A stretch of 64,000 nucleotides of DNA from Palsa-948 sp964481195 (lineage in GTDB: Bacteria > Bacteroidota > Bacteroidia > Palsa-948): positions 1-64,000 of the forward strand of contig CAYZTB010000006.1 of the NCBI GenBank assembly GCA_964481195.1, given 5' to 3'. A program made the position numbers and the translations under genes. Shown here one piece after another: positions 1 to 8,830 of this stretch; positions within the stretch are counted from its first letter, which is position 1, and each line of letters begins with the position of its first letter. The notes beneath the pieces are model-generated. The model searched no databases, was not told where the DNA came from, and worked only from the letters and a program-made list of their open reading frames with translations.

Positions 1-196
1 TCTGTTTAGCTACACTTTTCAACAAAATAACAGGTTTGAGTGAACCCTATTTATTATTGAAGCAATAAAAATGGAAACTACAGTAACTGCTTCTAGCAAT
101 GGGAAAGTGGAAAAAGTTTATTTAAAAGAGGGCACCTTGGTGCAAAGTGAAGATTTAATCCTGTTGCCCCGGATTTGTTGCATTGGCAGTTATTAG
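1..196 (+). pseudogene. Remnant of pyruvate carboxylase C-terminus (biotinyl domain)
   Basis: In the frame ending at the TAG at 194-196 the sequence reads TLFIIEAIKMETTVTAS and then GKVEKVYLKEGTLVQSEDL. This is the biotin-attachment hairpin of a biotin carboxyl carrier domain: EAIKM corresponds to the family motif EAMKM, with the lysine that carries biotin at 68-70. The flanking pattern (METTVTA, LKEGTLVQ) is closest to the C-terminus of pyruvate carboxylase. The frame is closed upstream by a TGA at 41-43. The residues expected just before (LATLF) appear in another frame at 6-20, so at least one frameshift is present. The tail also runs out of the domain after about residue 30. I infer a decayed or truncated gene; the body would lie left of the window. 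A sequencing error at the frameshift is the alternative. Confidence 0.6.
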
Positions 197-296
197 AGTG
201 TATGTCTATCGAGCCTGTATTAGTTTCTAACTTGTTTAGTTAAAACATACACGCAAGATTTATTAAACCTAAGTTAATGTCTATTAGACTAATTCA

Positions 297-2057
297 TTAC
301 CACTTCCTTTTGCTCCAAATGCCGAAATTTATTTTTTGCTCTTCGGTAGCATTTGCAGATTTTTGAATGTAATGTGTTTTGTAATATTCTTCGGCAGAAA
401 TTGGCAAATGTATGGCTCTGGTTTTTCCGTTATTATTGGCAATAAAATCTACCTCGGAATTGCTAAAATAATTAGACCATTCTGCCAAATTATTTTTGAT
501 GGTAATTCCGTTAATGGAAACGATATCATCGCCTAGTTGTACGCCCGCTTTTTCGGCAATGGAGTTAGGGTATAAGGCAACCACTCTTGAGACTTGGTTT
601 GTCTCCACTATTTTGATGCCGTAATACCTTTCATAATGCTTTTTAGAATGACCAGTAACTAGCTGTAAACCAATATATTCAATAGATTGATTTAAAGCAT
701 TTTCGTAAGAACTTGCTTTGTTCACATAATTATCAAAAAACTCCTTAAAAGAATGCCCCGCAACAAGCTCAATAGTTGCTTGATAATCGGCTTCGGAATA
801 GCCCTTATTTTTTTGTGCAAATTCTTTGTAAAGATGCTGCATAACATCGTCCAAAGAGCGTTCGTTTTTTGTGTACCTGCGAACCATTAAATCTGTCATC
901 CAAGCAAGCATACAACCTTCGCTATAAATAGAAGTTTTTCGGTGCGGCATAATCTCTCCATAACCATCCAGCCAAGTGTCAAAAGAGGAGTCGGCAACGC
1001 TTAAATTGTACCTTCCAAAATTATCGAAATGAGCATGCAAATGTCTTTGCATGGACTTAAAGTATTCATCATCGGTATAGATGCTGGATCGGTACAGAAA
1101 AAAATCTCCGTAATAGGTTGTTACTCCTTCGCACACATAGCCTAGTCTGGAATAATTTTGTTTGGTGTAATCGTACGGGTACATCTCAATTGGACGAATA
1201 GCTTTTACATTCCAAGCATGATATAACTCGTGCGAGCTCACACTTAAAAATTCTAGAAACAAATCGCCTTGCATTAAGTCGTAAGATGGGCCAAGTGCAA
1301 TAACGGTAGATGCTAAATGCTCTACGCCATGATGGATGCGGGTAGGAAGTATTTGAAAGATAAAATGATATTCCTTGGTAGGAATAGGACCTTTCATACT
1401 CACAAACTGCTCGTTTATAAAGATGAAAAAGTCGTTAATTATTTTTGGCCAATTAGGTTTGCATTCGCCTTGAAACCAAAGGTTAAATTCTACCCCATCT
1501 AAAAAAAATACATTGTGTTTTATAGATGCGCTAGCTATGAAAGGGGAGTCGGCCAATTCATGATAATCAGCTGCAGTTAATGCATGTTTATACGATGTGT
1601 CTTCTCTCTTTTTGTGTGGAGTAGCTGTAGGAAGTGAACAGGCTACCTGATAATTATTGGGAACTTTTAATTCAATGGTACAGCTTTCATTTATTCTCTC
1701 GGGAATATATACGCAGCAATTTACCGGGTTTACATACAGTTGTTCCTCATCCAAATAAGTAGAACCGGCATTTAAAATGTTTGCGTAGAAGGTGTAGGTA
1801 AGGTGTAATTCTTTAACGCCATTAGTTTTTACTGCCCAGCAGTCTTTGCTTGTTTTGTGAAAGCTTAGGTTATTTCCTTTCTCGTCCTTAGGTGTAAAGC
1901 CTTTAACATATTTAGCAAAATCGGTTAGTTCATACCTGCCCGGCCTCCAAGCAGGCAACCGTACTAGGGTTTCTTCTCCTTTAACTGCTGCTATAAACGT
2001 TATGTCTAGCAGGTGCTTTTGTGGGTCGGTATAGGAGAAGATATATTTCATGAACAT
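297..2057 (-). CDS. M61-family metallopeptidase with PDZ domain
   Basis: Zinc peptidase of the M61 (glycyl aminopeptidase-like) family, 586 residues, near the usual family size of about 600. The N-terminal beta-rich domain (1-220) contains the family-typical LPAWRPGRYEL stretch at 34-44. The catalytic motif HELYHAWNVKAIRP starts at residue 276, giving HExxH at 276-280, and EGVTTYY at 310 supplies the likely third zinc ligand. A PDZ domain lies at about 475-560 (AGVQLGDDIVSINGI). No clear signal peptide is visible, so the protein may be cytoplasmic. ATG codons occur at residues 1 and 3; either could be the start. A TAGTTTTG box on the minus strand (2074-2081) fits a -7 promoter element. It is transcribed divergently from lpdA, with no same-strand partner seen downstream. 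Substrate unknown. Confidence 0.9.
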   Translation of the reverse strand: MFMKYIFSYTDPQKHLLDITFIAAVKGEETLVRLPAWRPGRYELTDFAKYVKGFTPKDEKGNNLSFHKTSKDCWAVKTNGVKELHLTYTFYANILNAGSTYLDEEQLYVNPVNCCVYIPERINESCTIELKVPNNYQVACSLPTATPHKKREDTSYKHALTAADYHELADSPFIASASIKHNVFFLDGVEFNLWFQGECKPNWPKIINDFFIFINEQFVSMKGPIPTKEYHFIFQILPTRIHHGVEHLASTVIALGPSYDLMQGDLFLEFLSVSSHELYHAWNVKAIRPIEMYPYDYTKQNYSRLGYVCEGVTTYYGDFFLYRSSIYTDDEYFKSMQRHLHAHFDNFGRYNLSVADSSFDTWLDGYGEIMPHRKTSIYSEGCMLAWMTDLMVRRYTKNERSLDDVMQHLYKEFAQKNKGYSEADYQATIELVAGHSFKEFFDNYVNKASSYENALNQSIEYIGLQLVTGHSKKHYERYYGIKIVETNQVSRVVALYPNSIAEKAGVQLGDDIVSINGITIKNNLAEWSNYFSNSEVDFIANNNGKTRAIHLPISAEEYYKTHYIQKSANATEEQKINFGIWSKRKW

Positions 2058-2178
2058 TTGTTTACTAATGGTGCAAAACTACGAATGATTTGTGAGTTAT
2101 TCATGATAGCAGAGTACTGATTTTTTCTACATTCGCAATGAAGAAAAAGCCGATTTCAATTTAAAATAAGATATAAAG

Positions 2179-3564
2179 ATGAGTTACGATTTAATAGTTA
2201 TAGGTTCTGGTCCTGGAGGATATGTTGCAGCAATTCGTGCATCGCAACTAGGGTTGAAAACAGCCATTATTGAACGTTCTGAATTGGGCGGCATTTGTTT
2301 AAACTGGGGTTGTATTCCTACCAAAGCATTGTTAAAGTCTGCACAAGTATTTGAATATTTAAAGCATGCCGGAGATTACGGAATTAAGGTTGATGGAGGA
2401 GAGGCTGATTTTCCTGCTGTAGTAAAGCGCTCTCGCGATGTTGCGGATGGTATGAGTAAAGGCGTACAGTTTTTGATGAAGAAAAATAAAATTGATGTAA
2501 TCAAAGGATTTGGAAAAGTTAAAGCAGGAAAAAAAGTTGAAGTGGATGACGAAGGAAAGAAATCTACATTAGATGCTAAAAATATAATTATTGCTGTAGG
2601 TGCTCGCTCAAGAGCGCTTCCTAATCTTCCTCAGGACGGAAAAAAAATTATTGGCTACCGCGATGCAATGGTGCTTCCTAAAATGCCTAAGAGCATGGTG
2701 GTGGTAGGTTCAGGTGCAATTGGCAGTGAGTTTGCGTACTTTTATGCAACCATGGGCACAAAAGTTACTTTGGTTGAGTTTATGCCGAATGTTGTTCCTG
2801 TAGAAGATGAGGAAGTATCTAAGCAATTAGAGCGCTCATTCAAAAAAATAGGAATGACCGTTATGACTTCCTCGGAAGTATTATCTGTAGATACCAAAGG
2901 AACGGGTTGTAAAGTGAAAATTAAATCTAAAGTTGGCGAAGAGGTAATAGATTGCGACATTGTTCTTTCAGCAGTTGGAATTCAAACTAATTTAGAAAAC
3001 TTAGGGCTAGAAGAAGTTGGTATTGTAACAGATAAAGGCAAAATTGTGGTTAACCCTTTCTACCAAACGAATATCCCTGGATATTATGCAATTGGTGATT
3101 GTGTGCCCGGACAAGCCCTTGCTCACGTAGCTAGCGCTGAAGGAATTATTTGTGTAGAAAAAATAGCTGGTCATAACCCAGAGCCAATTAATTACAATAA
3201 CGTTCCAGGTTGTACGTATACTTCTCCAGAAATTGCATCGGTAGGAATTACAGAGAAGCAAGCAAAAGAAAAAGGATTGGATGTTAAGATTGGAAAGTTT
3301 CCTTTTTCTGCATCCGGAAAAGCGAGCGCAGGAGGACAAAAAGATGGATTTGTGAAGATGATTTTTGATGCAAAATACGGTGAGTTGTTAGGTGCGCATA
3401 TGATTGGCGCCAATGTTACCGAAATGATTGCAGAAATTGTTGTTGCGCGTAAACTTGAAACTACTGGTCACGAAATATTAAAAAGCATACACCCACACCC
3501 AACCATGTCTGAAGCAATTATGGAAGCTACAGCGCAGGCATACGGAGAAGTTATACATTTATAA
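2179..3564 (+). CDS. lpdA: Dihydrolipoyl dehydrogenase (E3)
   Basis: FAD-dependent E3 component that reoxidises the lipoyl groups of pyruvate and 2-oxoglutarate dehydrogenase complexes and the glycine cleavage system, reducing NAD+. 461 residues, normal for the family. The FAD-binding motif GSGPGGYVAA starts at residue 9, the redox-active disulfide is CLNWGC (C40 and C45), the NAD-binding motif VVGSGAIGSE is near 175, and the second FAD motif YAIGDC is near 305. The catalytic dyad H440/E445 sits in HPHPTMSE, contributed to the other subunit of the dimer. A TACATTCG box at 2128-2135 lies 43 bases before the start and is a candidate -7 promoter element. No other subunit of a dehydrogenase complex is adjacent. 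The 76-residue gene that follows 34 bases downstream is probably co-transcribed. Confidence 0.97.
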   Translation: MSYDLIVIGSGPGGYVAAIRASQLGLKTAIIERSELGGICLNWGCIPTKALLKSAQVFEYLKHAGDYGIKVDGGEADFPAVVKRSRDVADGMSKGVQFLMKKNKIDVIKGFGKVKAGKKVEVDDEGKKSTLDAKNIIIAVGARSRALPNLPQDGKKIIGYRDAMVLPKMPKSMVVVGSGAIGSEFAYFYATMGTKVTLVEFMPNVVPVEDEEVSKQLERSFKKIGMTVMTSSEVLSVDTKGTGCKVKIKSKVGEEVIDCDIVLSAVGIQTNLENLGLEEVGIVTDKGKIVVNPFYQTNIPGYYAIGDCVPGQALAHVASAEGIICVEKIAGHNPEPINYNNVPGCTYTSPEIASVGITEKQAKEKGLDVKIGKFPFSASGKASAGGQKDGFVKMIFDAKYGELLGAHMIGANVTEMIAEIVVARKLETTGHEILKSIHPHPTMSEAIMEATAQAYGEVIHL

Positions 3565-3598
3565 AATCAAACCCCAAACGCAATAAAAGCATAAAGCT

Positions 3599-3829
3599 AT
3601 GAACTACGATGAATTTGTACAAGCAGAAAAGAATATTGAAGCAAATCATTCTGATTTTTTTACTGCTGGAAAAAAACTAAACGATTACATCCTTATCGTT
3701 TATAACATGCGCACCGGCTATAAGCGTCACGAGTGGATAGATGAAAAAGGACTTCCTGAAGAAGTTAAAGCTGAAGTGCTTGATCTTATTAAAGTGCTTT
3801 CAGAGAAGCCAGCAGAAGAAGCATCTTAA
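3599..3829 (+). CDS. Small conserved-looking protein of unknown function
   Basis: 76 residues, acidic, without signal peptide or membrane segment. The sequence is compatible with a compact alpha/beta cytoplasmic protein: an N-terminal amphipathic helix, a strand-like YILIVYNM at about 31-38, then a charged helix and a Lys/Glu/Ala-rich tail. It starts 34 bases after the lpdA stop on the same strand, so it is probably transcribed with lpdA. Codon use looks like that of its neighbours and no overlapping ORF competes. I do not recognise the family and give no function. Confidence 0.6.
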   Translation: MNYDEFVQAEKNIEANHSDFFTAGKKLNDYILIVYNMRTGYKRHEWIDEKGLPEEVKAEVLDLIKVLSEKPAEEAS

Positions 3830-3854
3830 ATTAGCAAAGGAAATTAAGGTTAGT

Positions 3855-3884
3855 AAAAAAGAGTTAGGATTACATTCCTAACTC
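3855..3884 (-). terminator. Intrinsic terminator overlapping the end of the receptor gene
   Basis: On the minus strand a 9-base perfect stem (GAGTTAGGA / TCCTAACTC, 3876-3884 with 3861-3869) with a 6-base loop is followed directly by six T (3860-3855). The loop contains the TAA stop codon of the outer-membrane receptor gene, and the upstream arm encodes its last residues E-L-G. The plus-strand reading has no T-run, so the terminator serves the minus-strand operon only. Confidence 0.75.
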
Positions 3885-6488
3885 CATTCCTTCCATATTC
3901 ATTTTGGTATTCTTACGCTTAAAGAGCGAGGTGTCAAATTTTCCGAACCGGTAAGAGAAAGTTAATCGGAAAATTTGAGGATCTCTTATTCTTGATGAAG
4001 TTTGATAAAAATAGGCTGATTCAGTAGTTGTTGCGCTAATGTCACTTGCAAAGATATCGTTAACTCTTAAGTTTAAACTTGCCGCTTTGTTTTTTAGAAA
4101 TTCATATTTAAGAGCTGCGCTCACTTCATATTTTGCTTCGTTAAACCCTTGGGAATTTGCAGTATTTCCTCCTGACCAACCATGTCCGCTATACCCTGTA
4201 TTTACTGGAACGGCAGTCTTTGATTTATAATCAGCAGTGATTTGTAGTGTTAAATTTTTTGGGAACTTAATTGTAAAATTCCATTTTGTAAACCAGCTAA
4301 ATTGCTCGTTGGTTAAGTTTGCTTCTATATTCTTTGCATCAAGTACTGAGTAATATGCATTTACGTTTACTGTAAACTCTAACCATTTTTTTATCGAGTG
4401 TTTGCTAGTAAATTCCCCTCCATAAACGTAGCTTGCATTGGCATTTTCAAAAGTACTCATGATTACATTTTTCCCTAATAGCGTATCATATTCATTAAAT
4501 TGGTAATCTGTAATTAAGTTGCTGGATGTTTTGAAGAAACCACTTACTAAAACGTTGTTTTGTTTATTAAATATTTTTAAATAAGATAATTCCAATGAGT
4601 GAGTAAACTCTGGTTTAAGTGCTGGATTTCCTCTTTTTAAATTTAGGGAATCAGAATAATCGGTAAATGGAATAAGCTGAAAAAAGGTTGGTCTATTTAT
4701 TCTTCGTGAATAGGATAGTTGAATGTTATTTTTTTCATTGAACTCGTATGTGCTTGATGCGCTTGGGAAGAAGCTGGCAGGAAATGAATTCTTAAATGTT
4801 TTATTGGAGTCAATTAATTCACCAATGTATAACGAGCTTTCACTTCTTAAGCCAGTTTGAAAACTAAATTTATTTATTTGCTTGCTAAAAATTAAATAGG
4901 CTGCATATACCTGGTCATTAAATTTGTAGTTTGTACTTTGATTTTTTATTATTTCAAATTCTCCCGTGCTATCATTTTTTAGGAAATTGTCATTTTTAGT
5001 CAAGAAGTTTCTATAAGAACCTCGTACACCTGTTTCCCATTTTGTTTTATCATTTATTGGATGAACATAATCTGTTTGTGCGCTGTAAATTTCGGTATAA
5101 CCGCTGCCTGCCATATTCTGTAATATGGTTGAGCCAAATTGATTTCCGGAAGCATTGTAATATTTAGTAGAGTAGTCCCCCCAATTGGTGAAACTACTTT
5201 TGTTGTAGTTAATGTCAGCAGTAAGTTCACGCCCTGCTTTTGGATAAATATGTTTATACTGAATAGTGCCACCGTTGTTTGTAAACTTTCTTCCGGTCTC
5301 AGAAATTCGGTGGTAGGTAGTGGTGTTAATTGAGGAGGGTAGTAAGGTGTCTGTCTGAGCTTTTAAATCATCAACTGGGTCAAACCTGCCGGATACTATA
5401 TTGCCAGAGAATGTTAGCGTGTTGCGATTATTCATGAACCAATCTACGCCACCACGACTATGTAAAAATAATCCATCTCTTACGGAGTAGTTGTCCTGAT
5501 AGATGTTAGTTAATGGATTTCCGAAGTAATTAAATCGATCCGTATTTCCTTTTGTAATAGAGTAGCGTTGATTTACATTGCCGCTTAAAAAAGCATTTAG
5601 CTTTCCTTCGCGAATATTAAAGTCGCCCCCAATGTTTCCTTTTCCTCGTTGATCAATTCCTGCTCTTACATTTCCATTATATCCAATGCGTTTTTCTTTT
5701 TTTAGTACAATATTTAAAATGCCTCCTTGTCCGCCCGATGCTTCGTACTTTGCAGATGGGTTTGTAATTACTTCTACGCTTTCGATTGCTTCAGCAGGTA
5801 TTTGGTCTATGGTTAGGGTAGTGGGCTTTCCATCTACAAATATTTGAGGTGTGGCATTTCTTAGGGTAACTTTTCCATCCATATCCACACTTACTGAGGG
5901 AACTTGTTTTAATACATCTTCGCCAGTACCTCCTGCAGTTCCAAAATTTTTCTCAACGTTAAATATCTTTTTATCTAGTTTTAATTCAAATGCTGGAGCT
6001 GTGCCAATAATTTCTACATCTTTTAGTTTAGTGGCATTCATCGATATTTTAATGTTGCCAAGATCTCTGTCTACTGCATTTAACATGCTCATTGCTCCGC
6101 CACTTTTCATTTTGTCCATATCTAAATCAAAAGAAACTGGAAATTCTACTTCTTCGTAACCTAAAGCTTTGACTTTTAGGCGGTATTTGCCCATTACGTT
6201 TATTTTATCAATTGAAAAATCTCCATTTTCTAAAGTAAGCTGACCTCCCATGATCACATTTTTCTTCATGGTCTTGGTTAAAGTATCAAACTCGCTGCCA
6301 ATTAATTGAACCGAAGCAAATTCTACTCCTTTGTTCGAGGTGCTATCAACTACTTTTCCATAGAGCCTGCCGGCTTTCATTTTTTCCATCATTCCCTTCA
6401 TATTTCCTCCTCCTTGCCAGTTTCGTTCTTGTCCGAATAAGAAAGTAGAAATAAATATTATCGAAAAGGATAAGAAAATGTTTTTCAT
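3870..6488 (-). CDS. Outer-membrane TonB-dependent-receptor-like protein (OMP_b-brl_3 type)
   Basis: 872 residues. Signal peptide 1-19 (ending FLFGQ). A carboxypeptidase-regulatory-like domain lies at about 40-150 (RLYGKVVDSTSNKGVEFASV). A plug domain follows at about 165-265 with the phrases PSVSVDMDGKVTLRN, FVDGKPTTL and YEASGGQGGILNIV. The remainder is an outer-membrane beta-barrel with many aromatic-rich alternating strands, as in the OMP_b-brl_3 family. These receptors sit in the outer membrane; the substrate is unknown (peptide, siderophore or metal are all possible). The gene is last in a minus-strand run behind padR, the PspC gene and two small membrane genes, with an 82-base gap in which three TTAA-containing repeats occur (6529-6555). 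The last codons overlap a terminator. The barrel does not end in a clear C-terminal Phe. Confidence 0.9.
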   Translation of the reverse strand: MKNIFLSFSIIFISTFLFGQERNWQGGGNMKGMMEKMKAGRLYGKVVDSTSNKGVEFASVQLIGSEFDTLTKTMKKNVIMGGQLTLENGDFSIDKINVMGKYRLKVKALGYEEVEFPVSFDLDMDKMKSGGAMSMLNAVDRDLGNIKISMNATKLKDVEIIGTAPAFELKLDKKIFNVEKNFGTAGGTGEDVLKQVPSVSVDMDGKVTLRNATPQIFVDGKPTTLTIDQIPAEAIESVEVITNPSAKYEASGGQGGILNIVLKKEKRIGYNGNVRAGIDQRGKGNIGGDFNIREGKLNAFLSGNVNQRYSITKGNTDRFNYFGNPLTNIYQDNYSVRDGLFLHSRGGVDWFMNNRNTLTFSGNIVSGRFDPVDDLKAQTDTLLPSSINTTTYHRISETGRKFTNNGGTIQYKHIYPKAGRELTADINYNKSSFTNWGDYSTKYYNASGNQFGSTILQNMAGSGYTEIYSAQTDYVHPINDKTKWETGVRGSYRNFLTKNDNFLKNDSTGEFEIIKNQSTNYKFNDQVYAAYLIFSKQINKFSFQTGLRSESSLYIGELIDSNKTFKNSFPASFFPSASSTYEFNEKNNIQLSYSRRINRPTFFQLIPFTDYSDSLNLKRGNPALKPEFTHSLELSYLKIFNKQNNVLVSGFFKTSSNLITDYQFNEYDTLLGKNVIMSTFENANASYVYGGEFTSKHSIKKWLEFTVNVNAYYSVLDAKNIEANLTNEQFSWFTKWNFTIKFPKNLTLQITADYKSKTAVPVNTGYSGHGWSGGNTANSQGFNEAKYEVSAALKYEFLKNKAASLNLRVNDIFASDISATTTESAYFYQTSSRIRDPQIFRLTFSYRFGKFDTSLFKRKNTKMNMEGMELGM

Positions 6489-6570
6489 AGACTACAATAG
6501 TAATTAGAATTTCAGTTTAGACATCAAAATTAACTATTGGTTTAACGTATATTAACTTTTATTTATGCTA

Positions 6571-6762
6571 TTATTGTCGTTTGCTTGCCTCGGACGCAAT
6601 AACTACTGCCATAAGTATAAATCCTATTCCCATTCCTGCAAACATGCCTATCACCATATGGTCAAAGTACCACCCAGCAGCCATGCCTATGAACATACTG
6701 CCTGTGAACATGAGTCCACCTGCTTTTCTTGCTTCTTTTGATTTTTCTGCTTTTGTTTCCAT
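6571..6762 (-). CDS. Small two-helix membrane protein, AtpI/AtpZ-like
   Basis: 63 residues: a charged N-terminus (about 1-14) and two hydrophobic glycine-rich helices at about 15-33 and 37-57, with the pattern GxxxGxxxD between them (AAGWYFDHMVIGMFAG) and a short charged tail. The glycine spacing and loop Asp resemble AtpI/AtpZ-type proteins associated with ATP synthase, but no atp genes are nearby. It instead follows the PspC gene and the 80-residue membrane gene, 12 bases downstream, on the same strand. The opposite-strand ORF here is a shadow. The family assignment is tentative; the membrane topology is clear. Confidence 0.65.
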   Translation of the reverse strand: METKAEKSKEARKAGGLMFTGSMFIGMAAGWYFDHMVIGMFAGMGIGFILMAVVIASEASKRQ

Positions 6763-6774
6763 AATGTATAGTTT

Positions 6775-7017
6775 TTAATTAAAATTGGTGAATTCAGATT
6801 TGGCTGTTACTAATAATTCTTTTAAGATTATGGTAGGAAGTGTTTCTCCATTAAATGCAATATGGGTGAGTTTTGTTGGTTGATGTTCAGTGTTTTCTGA
6901 AGCATATAAGCTGCCGATAAACCATCCCATTAAAAGGACGGCAACTAGTCCTCCGGTTATAAGAATCTTTTTTATTTGTTTTACATATAAGTTGTAAATT
7001 AAATTAATTGTTTTCAT
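6775..7017 (-). CDS. Single-pass membrane protein, unknown function
   Basis: 80 residues from the ATG at 7017 (MKTINLIYN). An upstream ATG at 7062 would overlap the end of the PspC gene and add a poor lysine/asparagine-rich leader, so I prefer 7017. One membrane helix at about 18-35 (ILITGGLVAVLLMGWFIGSL) is followed by a 45-residue extracytoplasmic tail. The tail phrase LPTIILKELLVTAKSEF resembles the LPEVxVTA stretches found near plug domains of outer-membrane receptors, which is of interest because a receptor ends this operon. That functional link is inference. I do not recognise the family. Confidence 0.6.
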   Translation of the reverse strand: MKTINLIYNLYVKQIKKILITGGLVAVLLMGWFIGSLYASENTEHQPTKLTHIAFNGETLPTIILKELLVTAKSEFTNFN

Positions 7018-7042
7018 GGTATTTGTTTTTATTTTCTGATTT

Positions 7043-8812
7043 TTATTTTTTGCTATCAACATCTTGAACAGAGATGGTAGTTTCGGTTACTATTTTCTTT
7101 TTTACCTGATCTGTTTTTTCTTCCAATGCTTCATTTATTTCTTTCTCTATTCGTGATTCTAAATCCTTTTTCCCTTTTTTCTTTTTTGGTTTATCCAAAC
7201 CATCGCAGTCAACACATCTTAATTCGTTGTCGCCCATAATCCATAGCCTGTTTACCATATCACCATCCCAAGTATCAGATTCATTATTTACATCGTATAA
7301 AATATTTTTCATGCTTCGTCCAATAAAGACCGATTTGCCTTTAGGTACACGCAATTCAACATGAACGGATTGGCCTCTCCATTTTTCTGTTTTTACAACA
7401 GAGTAGAAGGAGTTAAGTTCAACCAATGAATCCTTTTGATTGATTTCATACGATATTTTTTTTGCCAATTCCAAGGCTTCTTTCCTGCCGCTTCCTTTTG
7501 ATTCGCTAAAAATAACAAGCTCAAAATTTTCTGATTCTCCTCTTACTATGTTAAGGTCAGGAAATCCAAAGTTTATATTTTCATCATCGACCGTAATAAG
7601 ATTGTGTTTTTTTGCTCTAAAACGGAAATGACCTTTTTTTCTACTTTGACCATACTGTTCATCTTTATAATCTTTTACATCTAAATATAAGGTGCCAGAT
7701 TTTGGCTGTTGTAATTCTACCACTGTTTTGCTAGTTGCCTCATCAGAAAATTCTGCTGCCACTTGATTGCCAAGAATCAGAGCTAACACGATCCCTATTA
7801 TCCAAAGAATGAAAGCGCTAAGACCTACATATTTAGTTGACTTTCTAATTCCCAGCAGCATTTTTATACCTCCGTAGATTAACATAATTAAAGGCACTCC
7901 TACAACAAGAAGTAGTGTGATGCTAGCTAACAAATTCTGGCTTTCGTTATTAAAAAACATATGATAACCATCTTGAATTGAATAGGTATCGCCATCCAAG
8001 TGAATAATTCCAGTTTCTCCAAACATGGAACTAGCCATAGCTACCAGAAATACTAAGCCAATAATTACAAAGAAGACACCTACTATTTTAATAAACACTC
8101 TAAAGAAACCTCCTAATATTGCGCCAATGAAATGTAGCAGCTGGTCGATGAAATCTCTTGCTTTGCTGCTAGTTTCGGAAGCACTATTTTTTACTTCCTC
8201 ACCCCATTTGCCTGCTCTTTTTCCAAATGAGTTCATTTCCTCTTCAACTTTTTTTCCAATGTTTGAAAAGTTTACATCTTCGCCTCTCATTTCCAGTTTT
8301 TCGGCCGAAGTTTTAGCTTCTGGTATTACAATCCATAAAACAATGTAAAGTAAGAACCCCGTTCCTAAAGCGAAGAATGAAACTACTAGAGCAAGACGTA
8401 ACCATAAAGGATCAATGTTGAAGTAGTTCGCAATTCCTGAGCAAACGCCACCTAGAATTTTATTATCTGAATCTCTAAATACTCTTCTTTTTTTATTAGT
8501 AGTTCTATAGGTAGTTTGTTCGTTTTGAGTTTTTTCGCCTTCCGGAGCGGTCTCAACAAACTCTTCGGGTTTTCCCATTACTTCAATAACATGTGCAACA
8601 TCGGTCATAATAACCACTTGTTTTTTGTCCGTGATACGCTCCGAAAGCATTTCAGCAATTCTGTTCTCGATGTCTGCCATTATTTCATCTCTCCCTTCAG
8701 ATTCGGAAAAGTATCCTTTAATGGTGCTTAGGTAATTGTAAAGTTTACCGTATGCTTCTTCTTCGATATGGAAGATGATGCCGCTTAGATTTATGTTTAC
8801 TGTCTTATTCAT
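7043..8812 (-). CDS. PspC-domain membrane protein with toastrack-like C-terminal domain
   Basis: 589 residues. An N-terminal cytoplasmic region (1-105) begins with a short NINLSGIIFHIEEEAY motif and a helical segment. The PspC domain is at about 107-170 (ILGGVCSGIANYFNIDPLWL, then a long hydrophobic helix ending IVIPEAK). Further membrane helices lie at about 225-260, 295-325 and 330-355. A soluble beta-rich region (about 370-540), probably the toastrack/DUF2807-like adhesin fold, is followed by a lysine/glutamate-rich tail. PspC proteins belong to phage-shock-type envelope stress responses. The gene lies 18 bases behind the PadR regulator, the usual PadR-PspC pairing of Bacteroidota. There is a CVDC pair near 535. 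The exact role of the C-terminal domain is inferred from fold-like features only. Confidence 0.85.
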   Translation of the reverse strand: MNKTVNINLSGIIFHIEEEAYGKLYNYLSTIKGYFSESEGRDEIMADIENRIAEMLSERITDKKQVVIMTDVAHVIEVMGKPEEFVETAPEGEKTQNEQTTYRTTNKKRRVFRDSDNKILGGVCSGIANYFNIDPLWLRLALVVSFFALGTGFLLYIVLWIVIPEAKTSAEKLEMRGEDVNFSNIGKKVEEEMNSFGKRAGKWGEEVKNSASETSSKARDFIDQLLHFIGAILGGFFRVFIKIVGVFFVIIGLVFLVAMASSMFGETGIIHLDGDTYSIQDGYHMFFNNESQNLLASITLLLVVGVPLIMLIYGGIKMLLGIRKSTKYVGLSAFILWIIGIVLALILGNQVAAEFSDEATSKTVVELQQPKSGTLYLDVKDYKDEQYGQSRKKGHFRFRAKKHNLITVDDENINFGFPDLNIVRGESENFELVIFSESKGSGRKEALELAKKISYEINQKDSLVELNSFYSVVKTEKWRGQSVHVELRVPKGKSVFIGRSMKNILYDVNNESDTWDGDMVNRLWIMGDNELRCVDCDGLDKPKKKKGKKDLESRIEKEINEALEEKTDQVKKKIVTETTISVQDVDSKK

Positions 8813-8830
8813 GGTGTTTGATTGTTTTAA

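Noticed and set aside
198..252. 8-base inverted repeat GTGTATGT / ACATACAC
   Set aside because: The loop of 39 bases and lack of a T-run make a terminator unlikely; it may be chance.
6581..6778. Plus-strand ORF of 65 residues opposite the small membrane gene
   Set aside because: The minus-strand frame has two clear membrane helices, operon context and a reasonable start; the plus-strand reading is its shadow.
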